From: Pavlovales sp. CCMP2436
Taxonomy: Eukaryota > Haptophyta > Pavlovophyceae > Pavlovales
NCBI GenBank assembly: GCA_026770615.1
Contig: MU631950.1
Span: 35,510-46,196, forward strand
Direction: 5' to 3'
Length of the DNA: 10,687 nt
Part shown: positions 5,868 through 10,687 of the stretch, piece after piece
Layout of the letters: every line of letters begins with the position of its first letter
Position numbering within the stretch: the first letter of the stretch is position 1
The notes under the pieces: generated by a model
Seen by the model: the letters and a program-made list of their open reading frames with translations, nothing else
Databases searched by the model: none
What the model was told of the DNA's origin: nothing
Translations under genes and position numbers: made by a program

Positions 5868-7750
5868 TTACACGGCAGCCTCGTCGCCAGCCTTGACATA
5901 CTGCAAACCGCTGCTGCGGCGCCGGATTGGTCCGGGCGGGCGCTCCGCCTGCGCCGCCGGCGGCGCGACCGCGACGATGGTAGCGCCGCCTGAGTTGGCA
6001 GCGATGGCCTTAGAGAGGGTCTTGCGGAAGGCAGCGTCCTTGCGCCTGCGGTGGAGGAAGTAGGCGCCCACGCCGCAGAGGAGGCATAGCCCAAGGAGGG
6101 CACCGATGATGGCGCCCAAAGCGGTCTGGCTGAACCCAGTGGCAACGTTGGCCTGCGACTGGCCGGTCACTGGGTCGGCGGCAGGGTCACCGCTGCCGCC
6201 GCCGGTAGCAATGGCGACGCTGGCGACGCTTGCGGCTTTGACTTCATCCGGCGGCGGGCTGGGCGGCGGCGGCCTGGGCGGCGGCGGCCTGGGTGGCGGG
6301 GGCGCCGGGCTAGGCGGCGGGCTGGGCGGCGGGCTGGGCGGCGGCGGGCTGGGCGGCGGGCGCGGCGGCGGCGGGCTGGGCGGCGGCGGGCTGGGCGGCG
6401 GGCTGGGCTGCGGGATGGGCGACGGGTTGGGCGGCGGGCTGGGCGGCGGGCTGGGCGGCGGGCTGGGCGGCGGGCGCGGCGGTGGGCGCGGCGGCGGGGG
6501 CGCCGGGCTGGGCGGCAGGCTGGGGGGTGGAGACGGAGGAAGAGAGGGAGGAAGAGAGGGGGATGGAGGAGAAGGGGAAGGAGTACGGGCGGCGATCTCC
6601 TTCAAGTTGTACACCTCGTCTGTGTTGAGAGGGGGCGAGGGCGGGGCATGGGACGAGCGGTGTGAGTAGATGGAATACACGCGCGCGGGTGGGTGGGTAA
6701 GCGGGGCGGACGGCGGGCAGCGAAGGGCGCGGTGGTTCGGAACATGATGCAGTCGTGGTGACGGGCGGGGGTAGAGCGCGGCGCCTACCGACGAGCCCTG
6801 CGGGGATCACGACGTATCCCTCGCAGAGCGCGCGGCCGTAGACCTTTGCCCCGGCGCCAAACGAGATGGCCGCACCGCTGAGAATCGTGCCACGAATCAC
6901 GGCGCCGGCGCCCATCGTCACGTAGTTTTCCACGTGCCACACGACGTTGCTCTCCACGGGTGGGCCGACGGAGGCGTCTGCCGCCACGAGGCGAACCTCC
7001 TTCAACGCCGCGATTGTGAAATAGCCCTTGATTTTGAAGACCTGTGGGATAGGGGTGTGGGTGCGAGATATGGGATGTGAGGCGTGGGATGTGAGGAGTA
7101 GGGTTTTGGGGGGTGGGGTGGGGTGCAGGTGTGGGGCACGGGTCTTACGAAGACGTCGTCAGGTCCGCCCACCAGCACAACGTCGGAGTAGGAATCTGCG
7201 AATCCCTGCCACTCGTACGTGCCCGGCGTGTACACGATCGGGCAGGGTGGGACCGTTTGCGGCTGGGGGCAGCCCATCAGGACATCCGCCGTGACCGCGC
7301 GCGTGGCGGGGCGCGTCTTCACGACATTGTAGGCGGTGCGAAAGTCTGCGATGGCGATGTTCAGCTCGGAGTCCGGAGCGCCGTTCACTGACGAAATGAT
7401 GCCTCCGTACGGGTAGCTCGCCCCGTTCCTAACATACGTCGTGGACGTGAAGGTGATGGCTGCGCCCGCGCCGATGGAGCCGGTCACGAAGGAGGCGGTA
7501 GCGGTCACATACGCCGTAGGGCCAGCGGCGAGGATGGCGAAGTTGCCGGCCGTGCCGATGTCTGTGCGCGAGCACATCCAGATAGAGAGGCAGCTGTGAG
7601 CATCACCGACGCGCGGGAAGGGCGAGTCGCGCCGCGCATGTGTGGGTGGCGCGTACCGACAATACGCTCCCGCACCACGTAGATGGGGTCGGCGGCTAGC
7701 GCGGATGAGGAAAGGAGCACGAGGCCGACGAGGAGACGCTGGCGAGGCAT
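5868..7750 (-). CDS. Secreted, membrane-anchored DUF3494 (ice-binding-like) protein with Pro-rich stalk, 4 exons
   Basis: Predicted exons on the minus strand are 7750-7657, 7561-7149, 7041-6789 and 6619-5868 (TAA), which join to 503 aa. Residues 1-20 are a signal peptide (MPRQRLLVGLVLLSSSALAA). Residues ~32-252 match the DUF3494 ice-binding fold: it opens DIGTAGNFAILAAG, has GTYEW, then DVVLVGGPDDVFVF, and ends with the family's typical NYVTMGAGAVIRGTIL and GAGAKVYGRAL strands (about 208-241). Residues 267-377 are a pherophorin/extensin-like stalk of SPPP, PRPPP and PSPP units. Residues 419-442 are one hydrophobic helix (TALGAIIGALLGLCLLCGVG), followed by HRRRKD and a 61-residue cytoplasmic tail, so the domain should face outside (type I). 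DUF3494 proteins bind ice and are usually secreted or cell-attached. Whether this one binds ice is not shown; adhesion or sugar binding is possible. The start is the first ATG ahead of the signal peptide. Confidence 0.85.
6249..6580 (-). repeat. SPPP/PRPPP coding repeat (stalk)
   Basis: GC-rich imperfect repeats (AGCCCGCCGCC-type units on the minus strand) coding for the Pro-rich stalk of the DUF3494 protein. In algae such SPPP stretches are known from pherophorins and extensin-like wall proteins, where the prolines are hydroxylated and O-glycosylated to give a stiff rod. Confidence 0.85.
6620..6788 (-). other. Intron 3 of the DUF3494 gene (169 nt, phase 1)
   Basis: Donor GTCG|GTAGGC, acceptor CTCTCAACACAG|ACGAGG. 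It falls exactly between the DUF3494 domain and the stalk exon and again makes a GAC (Asp) codon. The sense strand is C-rich. Confidence 0.8.
7042..7148 (-). other. Intron 2 of the DUF3494 gene (107 nt, phase 0)
   Basis: Donor GTCTTC|GTAAGACC, acceptor CTATCCCACAG|GTCTTC. Its sense strand is C-rich (runs of CCCAC), and it splits the domain inside the DDVF-VFKI strand. The exon edges on both sides read GTCTTC. Confidence 0.85.
7562..7656 (-). other. Intron 1 of the DUF3494 gene (95 nt, phase 1)
   Basis: Donor GTCG|GTACGC, acceptor CGCACAG|ACATCG. It joins the signal-peptide exon to the start of the DUF3494 domain and makes a GAC (Asp) codon. An earlier AG (CTCACAG, about 28 nt upstream) gives the wrong frame. 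Confidence 0.8.
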
Positions 7751-7853
7751 AATTCCTTCCTCCTTCGATCGACGCAAACCAAGCTCCTGAACGATCGCAC
7801 CTTCTTGGACACTTTCTTATCCGACGGTGGGTGACGACGGTTCCGTTCACTGG

Positions 7854-8037
7854 TTTAACTTTAACTGTAACTGCTGGACTTTAACTGTTGGATTCTTGTA
7901 GTCGAGCGTTAATTTTATTTATAGGCCTTACTTATTTAGCCCAGAAAGCAAGCGAAAGGTCGTGTTTCTTAAGTCCTAGTTTTATAATTTACTTTTGAAT
8001 ATGATGCCATTAAAAAAAATCTGCGGTTAAAGTTAAA
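7854..8037. repeat. Inverted TTTAACTTTAAC pair around the promoter region
   Basis: TTTAACTTTAAC (7854-7865) is the exact inverse of GTTAAAGTTAAA (8026-8037). The right copy touches the first unit of the tandem array. The motif is simple, so chance is possible; a small inverted-repeat element or paired regulatory sites are alternatives. Confidence 0.5.
7916..7923 (-). promoter_or_regulatory. Possible TATA box of the DUF3494 gene
   Basis: TATAAATA on the minus strand, about 165 bp upstream of the ATG at 7750, in an AT-rich stretch between the gene and the tandem array. Closer to the ATG, CTTTAACTGT is repeated at 7859-7868 and 7879-7888. Confidence 0.35.
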
Positions 8038-9028
8038 TCCACTTGAGGACAGCTGCGAGCGCGCACACTGCGGCGGCCGCAGGAAGCAGCATCGTCGTCG
8101 TAGCCTTGGTAGCCTTAAGCGGCGTCTCCGCGTGCGGCCCGCCACCGCGCGCAGCAGCGCCCACCGCAGCGCGCGACGCACGTCCACTTGAGGACCCGAG
8201 CGAGACGGGTGGTCGAGAGGTGCCAGCGAGTACCTCGAGAGGACAGCATCGCGATGCTACGAGCGCGCACACTGCGGCGGCCGCAGGGAGCAGCATCGTC
8301 GTAGCCTTGGTAGCCTTGAGCGGCGTCTCCGCGTGCGGCCCGCCGCCGCGCGCAGCAGCGCCCACCGCAGCGCGCGACGCACATCCACTTGAGGACCCGA
8401 GCGAGACGGGTGGTCGAGAGGTGCCAGCGAGTACCTCGAGAGGACAGCATCGCGATGCTACGAGCGCGCACACTACTGCGGCGGCCGCAGGAAGCAGCAT
8501 CGTCGTCGTAGCCTTGGTAGCCTTGAGCGGCGTCTCCGCGTGCGGCCCGCCACCGCGCGCAGCAGCGCCCACCGCAGCGCGCGACGCACGTCCACTTGAG
8601 GACCCGAGCGAGACGGGTGGTCGAGAGGTGCCAGCGAGTACCTCGAGAGGACAGCATCGCGATGCTACGAGCGCGCACACTACGACGGTCGCAGGGAGCA
8701 GCATCGTCGTCGTAGCCTTGGTAGCCTTGAGCGGTGTCTCCGCGTGCGGCCCGCCGCCGCGCGCAGCAGCGCCCACCGCAGCGCGCGACGCACATCCACT
8801 TGAGGACCCGAGCGAGACGGGTGGTCGAAAGGTGCAAGCGAGTACCTCGAGAGGACAGCATCGCGACGCTACGAGCGCGCACACTGCGGCGGCCGCAGGA
8901 AGCAGCATTGTCGTCGTAGCCTTGGTAGCCTTGAGCGGCGTCTCCGCGTGCTGCTCGCCACCGCGCGAAACAGCGCCCGTCACAGCACGTGACAGAAGCA
9001 ATAGTATGGTGGCGAAGAGCAACATCAT
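8033..9028 (-). CDS. Possible repetitive secreted protein encoded by the tandem array
   Basis: The minus-strand frame from ATG 9028-9026 to TAA 8035-8033 gives 331 aa. It begins MMLLFATILLLLSRAVTG, a good signal-peptide-like start, followed by almost five 68-residue repeats. Each repeat contains HAETPLKATKATTTMLLP and then ASRCCPLEVLAGTSRPPVSL, with two adjacent cysteines. An ATG at 9109 in the same frame (MFVLLPVL) is an alternative start. In favour: a plausible leader, and length changes between units only in threes. Against: other frames across the array are also long and open, and I recognise no domain. No intron signals were sought beyond the array. Confidence 0.3.
   Translation of the reverse strand: MMLLFATILLLLSRAVTGAVSRGGEQHAETPLKATKATTTMLLPAAAAVCALVASRCCPLEVLACTFRPPVSLGSSSGCASRAAVGAAARGGGPHAETPLKATKATTTMLLPATVVVCALVASRCCPLEVLAGTSRPPVSLGSSSGRASRAAVGAAARGGGPHAETPLKATKATTTMLLPAAAAVVCALVASRCCPLEVLAGTSRPPVSLGSSSGCASRAAVGAAARGGGPHAETPLKATKATTMLLPAAAAVCALVASRCCPLEVLAGTSRPPVSLGSSSGRASRAAVGAAARGGGPHAETPLKATKATTTMLLPAAAAVCALAAVLKWI
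8038..8990. repeat. Tandem array of a ~204-bp unit, about 4.6 copies, alternating A-B types
   Basis: The string GCGCACAC starts successive units at 8061, 8265, 8466, 8673 and 8877, giving periods of 204, 201, 207 and 204 bp, all multiples of three. Units 1, 3 and 5 carry AGGAAGC and CCACCGCG; units 2 and 4 carry AGGGAGC and CCGCCGCG. Units 1 and 3 also have ACGTCC where 2 and 4 have ACATCC. So the true repeat is a ~405-411-bp dimer. Unit 1 is preceded by a truncated unit, and unit 5 fades out after about 8955. Because the period is a multiple of three, several frames are open on both strands. Confidence 0.95.
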
Positions 9029-9250
9029 GGTGGCGAGCCAGGCAGCACCTTCCTCGGGGGGCGCAGTTGCAACTGCACGCTCGCACAGCACAGGGAGCAG
9101 TACAAACATATGTTTACCACCCAAAGGACCTCTTCTTTCCTCATGCAAAAAATGGCCCTTTAAATGCGTAAAAGCAGAAATAGGAGTGTTTGTTAGTTCT
9201 GACCCAACACTCAATACAGCTAACACACACTCGGTTGACTGGGCTCCCAC

Positions 9251-9933
9251 CTAACACACACTCAAAAGTGCCTGAAACCTCTGTTTAATATTTTATTTAA
9301 TTCTTGATCAACCTCTCAATTAAAAGCCCCAGGGAGCAAATATATGGGGAACCAGTAAGAATCTCTCTGCGAGCCAGACACATAGAAATACAATAAAGGT
9401 ACGGATGTCAATAACTCAATATAGCAGGTTCGCAGTGTGTGTAAATATCTAGAAATACGTCCGTCCCCTGACAGGTCTCCACCGAACCCAAGTGTTGAGA
9501 AGAGGACTCGAGCGGAATAAATTATAAATATAATACGTCGTGTCCGTTAGGTCTGTAGTTAGTTAGATGTTGGCGTCTTCCACCTATCAACGCTGCGTTA
9601 GCGCACTTCTACCGGACTATGAGTGGACACCGGACGCTGGCCCATAATTGAAATTAAGAATTATATTATCGACCCTTAATAAATTTGCCAGTTCTCTCGC
9701 CGGCGTCGTCCGAGCATAGCAGAGTCCGTTACAATACGATGGAACACCGCGACCTAGTTTTTTTTAAAAAAATAACCTAGATAACAACTTTTAAAAAGAC
9801 CCACATTTTCTCATCGCCTACCAATAGCCGACGGAGCCCGCCCAGCGACTGACTAGTAACTATAATGCTATAAAATTTGAGTCCATTCTGGCTCAGTGGT
9901 CTAGCCGCATAAACACGCAAATATTGTCGGTTT
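9251..9933. other. AT-rich spacer, no gene seen
   Basis: AT-rich sequence with many stops in all frames. It includes an A/T homopolymer patch around 9757-9796 (TTTTTTTTAAAAAAATAA type). No repeat end, RNA gene or promoter could be supported. A TGGCTCAGTGG string near 9889 resembles a tRNA A box but has no tRNA around it. Confidence 0.5.
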
Positions 9934-10290
9934 TTATGTTATATATTTGAATACTTTATTGGAGAACCTCAACCTGGCCGTCGCGATATACGCGCCGCAA
10001 AATGAACTCATGCATCTGATCCCAGCCACGCCACGCCCGCAGGTGGCTAGACCACTGGGTGTGTGCGGGCCAGTGCGTGCAGGGTGCTCCCAGAGCTCGC
10101 CATGCATGTCGTACGCGGTCGCGGCATTGACAGGCGCGCAGGCCCTCGGCTGTCGCGCACTCGTTCGCCTTGGACGCGAGGGGCGGTTCGGCAAGTCCTT
10201 TATTAATTCTGCGAGGACGAAAGCGCTGAGCTTCTCCACACATACGCGTGGTTCTCCGATGACATTGGCTAAAGGAATTAATTAGTGTAA
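9934..10290 (-). pseudogene. Weak coding-like patch, frame-shifted, unknown
   Basis: The minus strand, just downstream of the homoserine dehydrogenase stop, has a GC-rich island with two overlapping frames. One reads ANVIGEPRVCVEKLSAFVLA near its start and runs to TAA at 9936-9934. The other becomes more protein-like toward its end (WSSHLRAWRGWDQMHEFILR, then VYRDGQVEVLQ) and stops at 9956. A single frame change between them would give one natural-looking segment. AATAAAG overlaps the second stop. It could be a decayed transposon or gene fragment; I recognise no family, and chance is possible. Confidence 0.25.
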
Positions 10291-10446
10291 GTTACTAAGT
10301 ACGTAACGGGAGTACCAAGGAACATAAATTCCCCAGACCCTGTCCGATCATGCATGTGCATCAGTCACTCAGAGTGACTCAGACCACTGGAGATGGGATT
10401 ACGGAATGGTCCGTATTCCTCTCAAGTAGACTTTCAGCCCGACAGC

Positions 10447-10606
10447 TCACTCCACGTCTGCATCGCCCATACCCCCGCGCGCACTGCGGCGCGTAAAGTC
10501 CGGAGTCGCCGAGAAAGCCAATTCGACCATATCCGACAGAATACCCGCTGCCGTAGTGCCGGCGCCGGCGCCGGCGCCGCGGATGACTAGGGGAGAGGCC
10601 GGGTAC
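10447..10606 (-). CDS. Homoserine dehydrogenase, last exon (C-terminus only)
   Basis: Minus-strand exon from acceptor TTGTATTCCAG|G (exon starts at 10606) to TGA 10449-10447, 52 codons plus one base from the previous codon. It reads YPASPLVIRGAGAGAGTTAA, then GILSDMVELA and a short polar tail ending GDADVE. The pattern LV(I/V)RGxGAGxxxTAxGxxxD is the conserved C-terminal motif of homoserine dehydrogenase, alone or fused to aspartate kinase. The enzyme makes homoserine from aspartate semialdehyde on the way to threonine and methionine. The motif is complete here (G-A-G-A-G, T-A-A-G, D). The rest of the gene lies beyond the right edge, so one cannot tell whether it is monofunctional or fused. 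The ~20 residues after the motif vary in the family. Confidence 0.8.
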
Positions 10607-10687
10607 CTGGAATACAACCGGGGGTGGGTTGGGGTGGGAATGGATGGGAGTGTGGGATGGGGTGGGTAAAGGTGTGTGTGTGTGTGT
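10607..10687 (-). other. Partial intron of the homoserine dehydrogenase gene, with a dinucleotide repeat
   Basis: On the minus strand this is a (CA)n run at the window edge, then a C-rich tract of CCCA-type units, then TTGTATTCCAG. The plus strand shows (GT)n at about 10673-10687 and many G runs. It has the same C-rich sense-strand style as the other introns here. Confidence 0.7.

Noticed and set aside
6106..6669. Plus-strand Gly-rich (GGGLGGG) frame
   Set aside because: It is the antisense of the SPPP stalk exon. The minus strand has the TM helix, splice sites and domain continuity.
6310..7005. Minus-strand frame ending in Ala-Gln-Pro repeats
   Set aside because: Its first part is the real exon 3, but reading on past the donor at 6788 only gives the shifted frame of the stalk repeat.
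8038..8990. Regular repeats considered as a CRISPR array
   Set aside because: The unit is ~204 bp with no separate unique spacers, and the context is eukaryotic.
8043..9254. Plus-strand ~400-codon frame through the tandem array
   Set aside because: It begins at TTG, has no ATG at its start, and is expected because the period is a multiple of three and the DNA is GC-rich. The minus frame has a better start and leader, though neither is proven.
9883..9895. CCATTCTGGCTCA, similar (12 of 13) to the core of the dinoflagellate spliced leader, and containing a tRNA A-box-like string
   Set aside because: The rest of the 22-nt leader does not match, no gene follows in the right place, and there is no B box or tRNA fold. 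Probably chance.

Overview
The window looks like nuclear DNA of a GC-rich eukaryotic microalga. The reasons are short GT-AG introns with C-rich sense strands, a Pro-rich (SPPP) cell-surface stalk, an ice-binding-type DUF3494 domain, retroelement-like Gag sequence, and GC-rich coding islands separated by AT-rich spacers. A haptophyte-type alga is my best guess from this style. A dinoflagellate, pelagophyte or green alga cannot be excluded, and there is no rRNA or organelle gene to decide it.

All the convincing genes read on the minus strand. From left to right: (1) 1-1826, a Gag-like protein running off the left edge, with an N-terminal helical region, an in-frame TAG at codon 93, a 15-Gly run, a CCHC-like zinc knuckle and a Gly/Tyr/Arg-rich tail. 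(2) About 2111-4072, a segment bounded by short inverted arms that holds a broken gene of unknown function in at least two frames plus a probable intron. (3) 4073-5867, mostly AT-rich spacer with a small MITE-like inverted repeat, a cluster of potential hairpins and one GC-rich mini-ORF. (4) 5868-7750, the best gene in the window: a four-exon gene whose spliced product (503 aa by my count) is signal peptide, DUF3494 domain, about 110 residues of Pro-rich stalk, one transmembrane helix and a basic tail. (5) About 8038-8990, a tandem array of a ~204-bp (68-codon) unit with an alternating A-B-A-B-A pattern, possibly coding for a repetitive secreted protein on the minus strand. (6) 9251-9933, AT-rich spacer. 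(7) 9934-10290, a weak coding-like patch. (8) 10447-10606, the last exon of a homoserine dehydrogenase gene whose upstream intron runs off the right edge.

The genes do not form an obvious pathway. The point of most interest is the DUF3494 gene. Its ice-binding-like domain is an exact phase 1-1 module, with near-identical splice junctions on both sides, inserted between a signal peptide and a membrane-anchored Pro-rich stalk. All joins are predicted from sequence only; no transcript or database evidence was available.
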